NCBI GenBank assembly: GCA_964556665.1
Contig: CAZKXU010000081.1
Location: 1-16,379 of the forward strand
DNA from: CAZKXU01 sp964556665
GTDB taxonomy: Bacteria > Bdellovibrionota_C > UBA2361 > CAZKXU01
Reading direction: 5' to 3'
DNA length: 16,379 bases
How positions within the stretch are numbered: the first letter of the stretch is position 1; each line of letters starts with the position of its first letter. Both the position numbers and the translations under genes were made by a program. A model generated the notes under the pieces. The model searched no databases and was not told the DNA's origin. It was given only the letters and a program-made list of their open reading frames with translations. Shown one piece after another: positions 6,736 to 13,618 of this stretch.

Positions 6736-6830
6736 CTAACGTCAGTCACATTTGATCTCAATAAATTCAGGCAGTTAAGCAGTTAAAGTAAGCACCTAAA
6801 ATTCTTAAGAATATATGTGACTGACGTTAG
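6736..6830. mobile_element. MITE-like element with perfect 16-bp terminal inverted repeats
   Basis: CTAACGTCAGTCACAT (6736-6751) is an exact inverted copy of 6815-6830. The 63 bases between them are AT-rich and have no coding capacity. The size (95 bp) and perfect ends suggest a miniature inverted-repeat element or the joined ends of a deleted transposon. I see no transposase in the window with matching ends; the IS630 element nearby has unrelated termini. No clear target duplication flanks it. An alternative is a stem-loop regulatory structure, but the long spacer argues against it. Confidence 0.55.
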
Positions 6831-7148
6831 TTATTAGCGCGACCTGTTTAATCAAGGTTCTATTACAATCTTTGCGATATCTTAAAGCAACCTTACAGTG
6901 AGGATTAAGAATGTTGCTGTAGTAAGCGTACCGCTTAGTGATGATGTAAAAGTCGCTTTACAACAACAACTTGAAAAAATACGTAGATAAATCAGAGGTA
7001 TGCCAATAAATGCCAAATTTTCTTACTACTCAGCATAACTTATTCTAGTGATAGAGTAATAAAATGAAATTATGATCGACGATCAATTTGCAAAATCCCT
7101 AGGCTCTTAAGTGATCTGATTACTTATTGAACCTAGGAATTGAAAAGG
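6831..7148. other. Stretch without a convincing gene
   Basis: No gene of normal size is visible. A 30-codon plus-strand frame (GTG 6898 to TAA 6990) reads NVAVVSVPLSDDVKVALQQQ and then a short basic end. It looks protein-like and may be a gene fragment or a tiny gene, but there is no ribosome binding site. CCTAGG occurs twice (near 7098 and 7133), but this is a self-palindrome and gives only a weak hairpin. The region is AT-rich. Confidence 0.4.
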
Positions 7149-7484
7149 TTATCTTTCGGAAGTTTTGGACGATCCAGTAACACAAGGTCCTAAACAATCA
7201 CAACTGAATCTAGTAAAAGGATTTCCGTATTCATCATTCATAATCTTGGAGGTTTTAGTACAGGTCTCGCTGGCATATTCACAGGTACCTGAGCATTGCG
7301 CAAAAAGAATGTCAGCAACTACACCAGCAGCATCAATTGTTTTGCCGTGGTGCTTCACTGTAGTTTTTCCTGTCTTCACATTAATAGATGTAGATGTGAA
7401 CTCACATGTAGACTCAGCTGAGGCGGTATGAGCAAATAAACATACCAAACCTATTGATAATATTAATGATAATTTCCTGTTCAT
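7149..7484 (-). CDS. Small secreted cysteine-rich protein of unknown function
   Basis: This is a 111-residue protein with a clear Sec signal peptide (MNRKLSLILSIGLVCLFAHTASA, cleavage after residue 23). The mature part is about 88 residues and holds seven cysteines: one near its start, then C-x3-C-x6-C in the middle (QCSGTCEYASETC), then C-x-C-x3-C near the end (FSCDCLGPC). This suggests a disulfide-stabilised periplasmic or secreted domain; the odd cysteine count leaves one free or intermolecular. I do not recognise the family. AGGAGAT (7497-7491 on the minus strand) lies about 7 bases before the ATG, a good ribosome binding site. It stands alone in the accessory island, with an unrelated plus-strand fragment behind it. 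Confidence 0.7.
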   Translation of the reverse strand: MNRKLSLILSIGLVCLFAHTASAESTCEFTSTSINVKTGKTTVKHHGKTIDAAGVVADILFAQCSGTCEYASETCTKTSKIMNDEYGNPFTRFSCDCLGPCVTGSSKTSER

Positions 7485-7631
7485 GTTAGAATCTCCTAAA
7501 TAACCTAAATAAAAAAGGATACTTTTTTGTTAACAACGTCTGGTATCCATCAAATGCGTTATTCGAGTATTATGGCAAAACTGATAATGATGTATCACGG
7601 GTAATACGCACCGCGATATGAAGTAGGAATA

Positions 7632-7703
7632 GACTCCCATAAATTAACTAAGAAAATTACGTAGAACATCCTACGAAATTCTCGTAGTTATTTTATGGGT
7701 GTC
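7632..7703. repeat. Long imperfect palindrome
   Basis: The arm 7636-7664 (starts CCCATAAATTAACTA, ends CGTAG) is matched by the inverted arm 7671-7699 at 25 of 29 positions, with a 6-base loop. Three more pairs (GAC/GTC) extend the stem after one mismatch. Its outer end reads ATGGGTGTCC on the plus strand, which recalls the ends of REP or IS200/IS605-like mobile palindromes; this is from memory, not a search. It lies just upstream of the truncated ATPase fragment and may mark the point where that gene was cut. Confidence 0.7.
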
Positions 7704-7738
7704 CATGTCTACTTTCCATGTCTACTTCCATGTCTACT
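7703..7738 (+). repeat. Three tandem copies of a 12-bp unit
   Basis: The unit CCATGTCTACTT occurs at 7703-7714, 7716-7727 and, minus its last base, at 7728-7738. One extra T separates the first two copies. It directly abuts the long palindrome and overlaps the only ATG codons available to the ATPase fragment, so that fragment's apparent start (7718) is made of repeat sequence rather than original coding sequence. Confidence 0.85.
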
Positions 7739-8053
7739 CCTTTGGGTATTTTACTTTTAAGAAGTCTAAAAGATGCGCTAAAAGGTATTGAGATGAACAA
7801 AACATCAAGAGGAGCGCTAATACTGTCAGATGAGCCTGAAAGTATGGGGGTAGATTTAGAAGGAGTGCTTTCGTTTAGAGATACCATAGAGGAATTGGCA
7901 GAGAATCAAGGCGTACAGTTTGTAATAGGGACCCACAACCATTTACTCTGGAGCATTAAGAGTGCAAATCTAATTGTATTAGGTGATAACCCTGATTATG
8001 CAAAGGAGAGTCTAGAGAAATATAGTCGTATAATCCAAGGAGGTAAAAAATAA
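7718..8053 (+). pseudogene. C-terminal remnant of an AAA/ABC-type ATPase
   Basis: This is a 111-codon open frame ending at TAA 8053. It keeps the C-terminal half of a RecF/SMC-like ATPase. A Walker B segment ALILSDEPES (about residues 33-42) with D and E is followed by a helical segment and the H-loop region FVIGTHNHLL (about 68-77), then a typical end (SANLIVLGD). Walker A is missing, and the signature region is replaced by repeat-derived residues (MSTSMSTP). It cannot bind ATP in the usual way and is most likely a truncated gene. Such ATPases (the predicted AAA_15/AAA_21 group) are common in defence loci. A small expressed protein cannot be excluded. It converges on the Fic gene 37 bases downstream. 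Confidence 0.65.
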
Positions 8054-8090
8054 GAGCTCTTTTAAAAAGATTATATTAAAATTATTCAAA

Positions 8091-9134
8091 TCAGTTTCTT
8101 TTCCAGTATGCTCCTCTTCCACGACCATACAAACTAATTAAACCCTCGCTTTTCATCTCGTTTAAAACTTTCTGGATGAGATCTCTGCTTATGCTTTTTT
8201 CCAGATTAACTATATCGCTCAACTTAAAGTTGCCTACCTGTTTCATTATTGCATTTCGTATCAGCTGAGTTTTGCCACCATGGAATATTTCTTGAACCTG
8301 GAATTTACTTCCCAGTCGGTCATAGGCAATCTTTACTGTCCTTGCAAAATATTGCCAAAAAGGGAGAAGATTGTGGCTAGACTGATGCCAATTTATAGAG
8401 CTTTGTTTTAAAGAACTGTAATAATCTTCCTTAGTTTCCTCAATTATTCTTTCAATGCTGATATATTTGCCAAGCTTAAAATTATGCTGATACAAAAGAA
8501 GTAAGGCTAAAAGCCTGGAGACTCTGCCATTACCATCTCGAAACGGATGAATGCATAAAAAATCAAAAATAAATGTTGCAACTAATATAATACTCGGGAA
8601 TTTACTATTTTTTACAGCTTCATTGTACATTAAGCATAGGTTTTTTATATATGTTGGTACCTCTTTTGCCACAGTAGGGATAAAGCGAACTTTGGACTGA
8701 CCATCAGGAGTAATTTCAATTATTTCATTGTTTTTATTTTTCCATTGACCGGCATCAGAAATACTTCCCTCCTGGGCAAGATAGTGAAGATGTTTTACTG
8801 TATCTGAGTTTATTTCAATCTGATGATGTTTTTCATGGATCCAAACTAAGGCATTCTTGTATCCTACTACTTCCTCCTCAGATCTGTCTCGGGGAACGGC
8901 TTTACCTATTAATAATGGCTTTATCCTTTTCTCTTCGACCTCTACTCCTTCAATACGGTTGGAGGATTCTGATGATGATATAATTGCTTGCTCTCGTAGT
9001 ACATTTAAGACCTCCGGTTTTTGCATCTCCCAAAGATCCTCTTTCCCCTGAGCCCTAGAACAGATATCCAAAATAATTGATAGATCTAAAGGAATTGATA
9101 ACTCACTAATATATTTAGGTAAAAATGATTTCAC
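8091..9134 (-). CDS. Fic-domain protein with inhibitory helix and C-terminal winged helix
   Basis: This 347-residue protein has the Fic core motif HPFRDGNGR (196-204), the site that transfers AMP or another phosphate-containing group from a nucleotide to target hydroxyls. H196 is the catalytic base and D200 a metal ligand. An N-terminal SNRIEG (58-63) matches the inhibitory motif (S/T)xxxE(G/N), so this is a class II, self-inhibited Fic protein. The last about 70 residues (275-347) look like a winged helix (KTQLIRNAIMKQVGNFKLSDIV, then RDLIQKVLNEMKSEGLISLYGRGRGAYW), suggesting DNA binding. Start is GTG at 9134; a stop two codons earlier rules out a longer frame, and no ribosome binding site is clear. 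No separate antitoxin gene is adjacent. It is AT-rich and lies in the accessory island, so transfer is likely. Confidence 0.92.
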   Translation of the reverse strand: MKSFLPKYISELSIPLDLSIILDICSRAQGKEDLWEMQKPEVLNVLREQAIISSSESSNRIEGVEVEEKRIKPLLIGKAVPRDRSEEEVVGYKNALVWIHEKHHQIEINSDTVKHLHYLAQEGSISDAGQWKNKNNEIIEITPDGQSKVRFIPTVAKEVPTYIKNLCLMYNEAVKNSKFPSIILVATFIFDFLCIHPFRDGNGRVSRLLALLLLYQHNFKLGKYISIERIIEETKEDYYSSLKQSSINWHQSSHNLLPFWQYFARTVKIAYDRLGSKFQVQEIFHGGKTQLIRNAIMKQVGNFKLSDIVNLEKSISRDLIQKVLNEMKSEGLISLYGRGRGAYWKRN

Positions 9135-9141
9135 AGATTAA

Positions 9142-9181
9142 TATTACGCATTTATTACGTATTTAACAAGAGTATTACGCT
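9142..9181. promoter_or_regulatory. Three TATTACG repeats upstream of the Fic gene
   Basis: TATTACG occurs at 9142-9148, 9153-9159 and 9173-9179, each followed by C or T. The spacings are 11 and 20 bases, about one and two helical turns, so all three lie on the same face of the DNA. They sit 8-45 bases upstream of the Fic GTG on its coding strand (as CGTAATA). They could be operators for the winged helix of Fic itself; that is inference. Confidence 0.45.
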
Positions 9182-9305
9182 ATTAAAATGTTGCGTCTTA
9201 GCCACAATAGCAATAGAGAGGTTCCAGCTTAACGGCCAAATTCCTCGACGGTCCTTAATTGCAGCTCTGCAAAAAGCGGGGTACAGGTCAGGGGACACAC
9301 TAGAC

Positions 9306-10473
9306 CTTCCAAATTAATTTTTTCACCTAGAAAAAACACTGTATCTATCTATCAAACAATGTGCGAATAATGAGGAGTGATTGAACTTAGCGAGGATTCG
9401 CAAAAAATTATTCTGAGAACGATTAAGGAAGGGACAAACGCCCGAGAGATTGGGCGAGCATACGCGTTGAATATGAGAGATAAGGGGTTTTCCGTTATTG
9501 AGATAGCAGACTGCCTTGAAATAACACCCCGAACAGTGATTAATATCTGCAATAATTATGAGGAAGGAGGAGTTGAACGAGCGTTGCGAGACGATCCACG
9601 TCCTGGCCGTCCGCCGGAGTTTGATGCGCGAGTGCACACGAAGATAGTGGCGACAGTGTGCAGTAATCCACCGGAAGGATTTGATCGTTGGACGCTTGAT
9701 CTGATCAAGGGCAAACTTGAAGAAGATGGGACGGTGGAGTCAATCAGGGATGAAACTGTACGATTAATTTTGCGTGAGCATGATCTTAAGCCATGGCTGC
9801 AAAAGATGTGGTGTATTCCGAAGCTGGATGAAGAATACATCAGGCGCATGGAAGATGTGCTTGACATCTATGAAAAGGGCTATAATGAGGCATTTCCTGT
9901 GGTTTGTATCGATGAGAAGCCAGTCATTCTTCATGGTGAGGAGCGCAAACCACTACCGATGATAGACGGACAACCAAAGCGAGTTGACTACGAATACATC
10001 CGTAATGGATCGGTTAATGTGTTTTATGGAATTGAACCAAAGATCGGTGCATACATAAACACCGTGACACCAAATAGATCTGGATCCGAGTTCGCACAGT
10101 TCCTTCAAGAGGTTGCAGCGCGTTACACGCAAGCAACAAAAATAATATTGGTGATGGATAACTTATCGTCGCACAAAAAGAAATCGCTTATTGATTACTT
10201 CGGTGAAGAAAAAGGTGCAGCTCTCTGGGATCGCTTCGATGTACATTACACACCCAAGCATGCAAGTTGGCTCAACCAGGCAGAGATCGCCATCGGCATG
10301 TATCAACGACAGTGTCTCGGAGGCACTAGAATCCCGGACATAAAAACTCTTCGTAAAAAAACTGCCGCCTGGAATAGAGTATTGAATTCAAAGAAAACCA
10401 CCATTAATTGGACATTCTTCAAAGATGATGCTAGAGAAAAGTTCGATTATAGGTAAAAAAACTAATTTGGAAG
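9306..10473 (+). mobile_element. IS630-family insertion sequence
   Basis: The element has 24-bp terminal inverted repeats at 9306-9329 and 10450-10473 that agree at 22 of 24 positions (outer end CTTCCAAATTA, inner end ACCTA). The transposase gene fills the space between and its stop lies inside the right repeat. A size near 1.17 kb is normal for the family. IS630 elements target TA and duplicate it; TA occurs just outside both ends (9301-9302 and 10479-10480), within a 10-bp sequence CACTAGACCT present at both ends (9298-9307 and 10476-10485). The exact tips are therefore uncertain by a few bases. The right flank continues into the OmpA-type gene fragment; the left flank does not. Confidence 0.85.
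9377..10456 (+). CDS. IS630-family transposase
   Basis: This 359-residue DDE transposase has an N-terminal helix-turn-helix region (about 15-75, with FSVIEIADCLEITPRTVIN), the DPRPGRPP linker (73-80), and a C-terminal catalytic domain. The catalytic residues are D179 (CIDEKP), D261 (VMDNLSSH) and E303 (HASWLNQAEI), in the order and spacing typical of IS630/Tc1-mariner enzymes. The length is normal, with no frameshift, so it may be active. The start is GTG at 9377, the first possible start after a TGA at 9371; a GAGGAG run lies so close that it overlaps the start, so the true start is uncertain. It is bounded by matching terminal repeats. Confidence 0.95.
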   Translation: MIELSEDSQKIILRTIKEGTNAREIGRAYALNMRDKGFSVIEIADCLEITPRTVINICNNYEEGGVERALRDDPRPGRPPEFDARVHTKIVATVCSNPPEGFDRWTLDLIKGKLEEDGTVESIRDETVRLILREHDLKPWLQKMWCIPKLDEEYIRRMEDVLDIYEKGYNEAFPVVCIDEKPVILHGEERKPLPMIDGQPKRVDYEYIRNGSVNVFYGIEPKIGAYINTVTPNRSGSEFAQFLQEVAARYTQATKIILVMDNLSSHKKKSLIDYFGEEKGAALWDRFDVHYTPKHASWLNQAEIAIGMYQRQCLGGTRIPDIKTLRKKTAAWNRVLNSKKTTINWTFFKDDAREKFDYR

Positions 10474-10475
10474 AG

Positions 10476-10557
10476 CACTAGACCTATCGCATCAAATACA
10501 ACTGAAGTTGGAAGGCAGCTAAACAACAGGGTTGATCTGTATATTGGCAGGCAGTAG
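10476..10557 (+). pseudogene. 3' fragment of the OmpA-domain lipoprotein gene
   Basis: The fragment matches bases 6454-6535 of the intact gene without a mismatch, including the TAG stop (10555-10557). It encodes only the last 26 or so residues of the OmpA domain (from TRPIAS to the end), so it is not functional. It abuts the right end of the IS630 element. It is the piece that would remain if the lipoprotein gene had been cut at CACTAGACC. Confidence 0.9.
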
Positions 10558-10562
10558 TTTTC

Positions 10563-10637
10563 TACTGGGAGCGCATCTTGCCCGCAAACGAAGTAGCTGC
10601 AACTACGTAGCGGGCGTGGAAGCCCACGCTCCCAGTA
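10563..10637. repeat. REP-like palindrome, copy 2
   Basis: This repeats the palindrome at 6541-6614: TACTGGGAGCG (10563-10573) pairs with CGCTCCCAGTA (10627-10637). One added G makes the inner right arm read GCGGGCG. It lies 7 bases from the stop of the minus-strand 370-residue gene and could end that operon's transcript. Confidence 0.75.
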
Positions 10638-10644
10638 ACCATTA

Positions 10645-11757
10645 CTACGCCACCTCAACATTTGCCCTCGGCACAATAACCTCACGACCATCATTCAACC
10701 TTGCTTTGAGCACACGAGCCTCCGCTCCGGTTTCAATCTGATGAATCTCCCGCGGCAATTCGGTAACAGTAGCTAATGCACCGAAATAAGGCACTCTAAT
10801 GATTCGAATCTGACGTCCAACCGCCAGTCCCTGGCTCTCCTCTTTCACAGAAATAGGAATATCATGAGTATGTGGAGAGATGATTTCCGGTCTTAGGGCG
10901 CCGGCCCTTACCTGAGTGGCTCCGTTAATTGAAGCAGGGCATCCATCCAGAGTTTTTAAGAGTTCAAAAGTTCGCTGCGAAAAAGGGATATATCCAAATC
11001 CCTCCGTTATTATTAGCGTCATCGGGATTTTTTCATCTCCTGTGAGCGCTATGCCTAAATCATATCCAAGATAGTCCTTTAAAGCCTGATCATCGATCGA
11101 GCCTACTACCAATCCTAAGGCTCCTAACTCAGAGGCTCTTGAAATTGCCTCTTTACTAGGCTTAGTTCCACCAATAAGAATTTTCCCAGCAACATTAGTA
11201 GGTATATCAACTGGCTCCAGCAGTTTGTCGGGATTAACAGCTAGGCATTGTATCACACCTTGGCGTTCACCTCCCACGCCAAAAATACCCTGTACCAGGG
11301 CAGCTTTGGAGGTAATAGTAACCGACTTTTTAGGCTGTATAGAGGCAACGACACCACTGATATAAGCATTGAGACTAATAATACGCGGCTCACCTCGCAC
11401 ACCAAGATGCCCGGTCGGTTCAGAAATAAATTCAACACTACCGGCATGCAGAGAATAAAACCTACTTTTCAGTAAGCCGAATAAACCAGCATGTTCGCAA
11501 AGCAACTGATCTCTTGAGATCCGATCGCCTACCTTGACCTTTAATCCCTTAATCACTTCAAAAGGCTCAATTCCCATCCGCTCAGCTACCCGTACAATTG
11601 CAAGATCTCCAGGGAGCACAGCGCGGGCTACAGTTTGCGAGGACTGCACCTCTTCCCCTACTTTAACGAGTATCTCGCCAGGTATCGGAAGCTCACGCAC
11701 CTTAGTGACCTGAGCAGCGCTCGAGATTTGTAAACCAGGGGTAAAGGCTTGTGACAT
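10645..11757 (-). CDS. Uncharacterised soluble protein with barrel-sandwich-like and KOW-like sections
   Basis: This 370-residue protein is the last gene of the operon. I recognise no named family. Residues 25-120 hold two pieces with the pattern seen in barrel-sandwich (biotinyl/lipoyl-like, RnfC-like) folds: GEILVKVGEEVQSSQTVAR and GLKVKVGDRISRDQLLC. They are followed by EFISEPTGHLGVRGEP. The expected lipoyl or biotin lysine motif is absent. A middle section (130-260) contains glycine-rich turns (GIFGVGGERQG, KILIGGTKPS). The end (312-367: VGRQIRIIRVPYFGALATV, then LNDGREVIVPRANVEV) looks like a KOW/SH3-type barrel. No signal peptide or membrane segment is seen. The ATG at 11757 follows the MutL-like gene by 22 bases, with a weak ribosome binding site. 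Its stop coincides with the edge of the direct repeat. Function unknown. Confidence 0.75.
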   Translation of the reverse strand: MSQAFTPGLQISSAAQVTKVRELPIPGEILVKVGEEVQSSQTVARAVLPGDLAIVRVAERMGIEPFEVIKGLKVKVGDRISRDQLLCEHAGLFGLLKSRFYSLHAGSVEFISEPTGHLGVRGEPRIISLNAYISGVVASIQPKKSVTITSKAALVQGIFGVGGERQGVIQCLAVNPDKLLEPVDIPTNVAGKILIGGTKPSKEAISRASELGALGLVVGSIDDQALKDYLGYDLGIALTGDEKIPMTLIITEGFGYIPFSQRTFELLKTLDGCPASINGATQVRAGALRPEIISPHTHDIPISVKEESQGLAVGRQIRIIRVPYFGALATVTELPREIHQIETGAEARVLKARLNDGREVIVPRANVEVA

Positions 11758-11779
11758 AGAATATTTATTGCAATTAAAA

Positions 11780-13612
11780 TTATATCTTACCTAGCTCTAA
11801 CCGTTCATACATCTCATGCTGCCATCTTACCATCTCCTTACGGTCTGATAAAAATTGGATAGGGCGGTTACGGCCATCTAGGATTAAGCCTGCCAAGCCT
11901 ACATCGATTTCACGCTCCAAGGACTGTCCTGGACCTGCACCAACATTTATCCCTGCTCCTTTAGGCTCAAGCCTTAAGAGCATCTTCCCAGTGCCAAGTT
12001 TAATTCTCTCGACCATGCCACGTTTAACGCTGCCAAGTTTCTTATTGTCCACAAAAACATCTAGCAGCTCATCCAATTTATTACGAGTATTCCAGATCGG
12101 CACGATAGCGTGGCCAATATTTATTAGACAATCCTTGATAAAAATCTCCTCAGCTGCCTGCGCATCCAATGCTGCAAAGACACCAAGATGCGGCATCATA
12201 AAAATAGAATCTACTGTTAACTGCGTAAGGCCTTCGAGCCCAAAACCCTCAATCATCATTAGTGCAGCAGAAAGTCTGTTTGGTGCGTGACTTAACACGC
12301 CGCCCGAACCGATTACCATATCAAGTGACATCATATTTACAAGAGAGTCACTTCCTACAGTTTGAGCGAATATATCAGCGATGCCACGGCGTCTCTGCAC
12401 ACCGCTTAAGCCTACTGCCAATGAACGATGATGATTAAGTGAGAGTCGAAGCGCCTCTCGGCAAACAGCCTGCTCCAAAATCAGATCATCCAATGTTTGC
12501 GGAATGGTTGTTGGTCTAATCATTTTATTACGAAGTCTATCACGCAGTTCGCTATCCGAAATTTCATACGGCAGCCAACGTGCAATGTTCTCTGGGCCGG
12601 CTTCAACTAATACATTTGCCACTGAGTAACTCATGCCAAAATTTGCACTGACTGTGCGATTAAAGGCGAAACTAGTATTGCGATCCTTAAACACGCTGAA
12701 TACATCGGTAGTTGCACCTCCTATATCAACGCACAACACCTGCAGATTATTTTTACGCGCATATGTATCTACAACATTTCCGACTGCTGCAGGTGTGGGC
12801 ATAATCGGAAATGGACTCCATTTGAGCAGCTTTGAATATCCAGGCGAATGGCTCATTACATGAGTCAAAAAAAGCTCATGAATAGCCTCCCGTGCTGGTC
12901 CAAGATTTTCCTCTTCAAGCGTGGGGCGCACGTTGTCGACAATCGAAAGCTGCACCTTGTCATCTAATATATGAGCGACGTCGCCGGCAGCACTTTTATT
13001 TCCAGCATATATAATAGGAAGCTTTAAAGTATCCCCAAAGCGCGGTCGCGGTGAAGCCGCTAAAACTATCTCTGCTATCTCTACGACATGCCCCTTATCA
13101 CCGCCATCAACTCCTCCAGTAATTAGAACTATATCAGGTCGAATATGACGAATTTTCTCTATGCGTTCATGGTCTTCACGTCGATCATCAGCTGAAACTG
13201 CATCCATAACTATCGCCCCGGCTCCTAGCGCTGCACGCTCAGCTGATTGCGTGCTCATCTCACGCACAACTCCGGCAACCATCATCTGCAATCCACCACC
13301 GGCAGAGCTGGTAGATAGGTAAAGATCGATTCCCGTCCTTGGATCCTTATCAGTAATTTGAAAAGGATGACTGGCGATTGATATTTTAGCATGATCCAAT
13401 ATCTTTCTCTCGCTTAACTCCTCAATCTCAGTAAATGCGTTCAACGCACCTAGCGTAACATCAGCAAGCGGCTCTTCTACTGTTGTTGGAGCCTCTCCGC
13501 GGAAGGTTTGACGCCAGCCTTCTGCGGTCTTTTCAAACAATAATGCTTTAGTAGTAGTTGAGCCACAATCAGTTACCAGAACAGTTCTAAGTTGTGATGG
13601 ATCTTTCTTCAT
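11780..13612 (-). CDS. MutL-family (glutamate-mutase-associated) ASKHA ATPase-like protein
   Basis: This 610-residue protein belongs to the family named after MutL of the glutamate mutase locus. It is not the mismatch-repair MutL. The actin/hexokinase-type nucleotide-binding elements are visible: phosphate loop 1 TDCGSTTTK (14-22), phosphate loop 2 DIGGATTD (296-303) and an adenosine-type loop GSGGVLSH (435-442). Family features include APTTVEEPLADVT (41-53), ITGGVDGGDKGH (164-175) and a glycine-rich end (GAGPGQSLEREIDVG, 558-572). Family members are presumed to act as ATPase chaperones or reactivases for B12-dependent mutases, but no mutase subunit is in this window, so the partner here is probably different. 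Ribosome binding site AGGA overlaps the stop codon of the upstream gene; the gap is 6 bases. Confidence 0.85.
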   Translation of the reverse strand: MKKDPSQLRTVLVTDCGSTTTKALLFEKTAEGWRQTFRGEAPTTVEEPLADVTLGALNAFTEIEELSERKILDHAKISIASHPFQITDKDPRTGIDLYLSTSSAGGGLQMMVAGVVREMSTQSAERAALGAGAIVMDAVSADDRREDHERIEKIRHIRPDIVLITGGVDGGDKGHVVEIAEIVLAASPRPRFGDTLKLPIIYAGNKSAAGDVAHILDDKVQLSIVDNVRPTLEEENLGPAREAIHELFLTHVMSHSPGYSKLLKWSPFPIMPTPAAVGNVVDTYARKNNLQVLCVDIGGATTDVFSVFKDRNTSFAFNRTVSANFGMSYSVANVLVEAGPENIARWLPYEISDSELRDRLRNKMIRPTTIPQTLDDLILEQAVCREALRLSLNHHRSLAVGLSGVQRRRGIADIFAQTVGSDSLVNMMSLDMVIGSGGVLSHAPNRLSAALMMIEGFGLEGLTQLTVDSIFMMPHLGVFAALDAQAAEEIFIKDCLINIGHAIVPIWNTRNKLDELLDVFVDNKKLGSVKRGMVERIKLGTGKMLLRLEPKGAGINVGAGPGQSLEREIDVGLAGLILDGRNRPIQFLSDRKEMVRWQHEMYERLELGKI

Positions 13613-13618
13613 TATTTC

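Larger units (their letters stand above)
10466..10647 (+). repeat. Direct repeat copy 2
   Basis: This 182-bp copy of 6446-6624 differs by three inserted bases: AG at 10474-10475 and one G near 10617. It begins within the right end of the IS630 element (TTTGGAAG is both element end and native gene sequence). It then carries the OmpA-type gene 3' fragment and the REP-like palindrome, and ends exactly at the stop codon of the convergent minus-strand gene (10645-10647). Near identity implies that the duplication is recent or was kept uniform by recombination. Confidence 0.95.

Noticed and set aside
6604..6980. tRNA or rRNA genes in the gene-poor stretch
   Set aside because: I saw no cloverleaf arms, TTCRA-type T loop or rRNA-like conserved segments here or elsewhere in the window.
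7092..7140. Hairpin formed by two CCTAGG sites
   Set aside because: CCTAGG is its own complement, and the flanking bases do not pair well.
7703..7738. CRISPR-like array
   Set aside because: The 12-bp units are directly adjacent without spacers and there are no cas genes.
8054..9134. A separate antitoxin gene for the Fic protein
   Set aside because: No small gene flanks it; the inhibitory motif is inside the Fic protein.
12633..12863. Open frames antisense to the MutL-like gene
   Set aside because: They are shadows of a well-supported long gene on the other strand.
11780..13612. DNA mismatch-repair MutL
   Set aside because: The name is shared but the motifs are of the actin-like ASKHA fold, not the GHKL ATPase fold of repair MutL.
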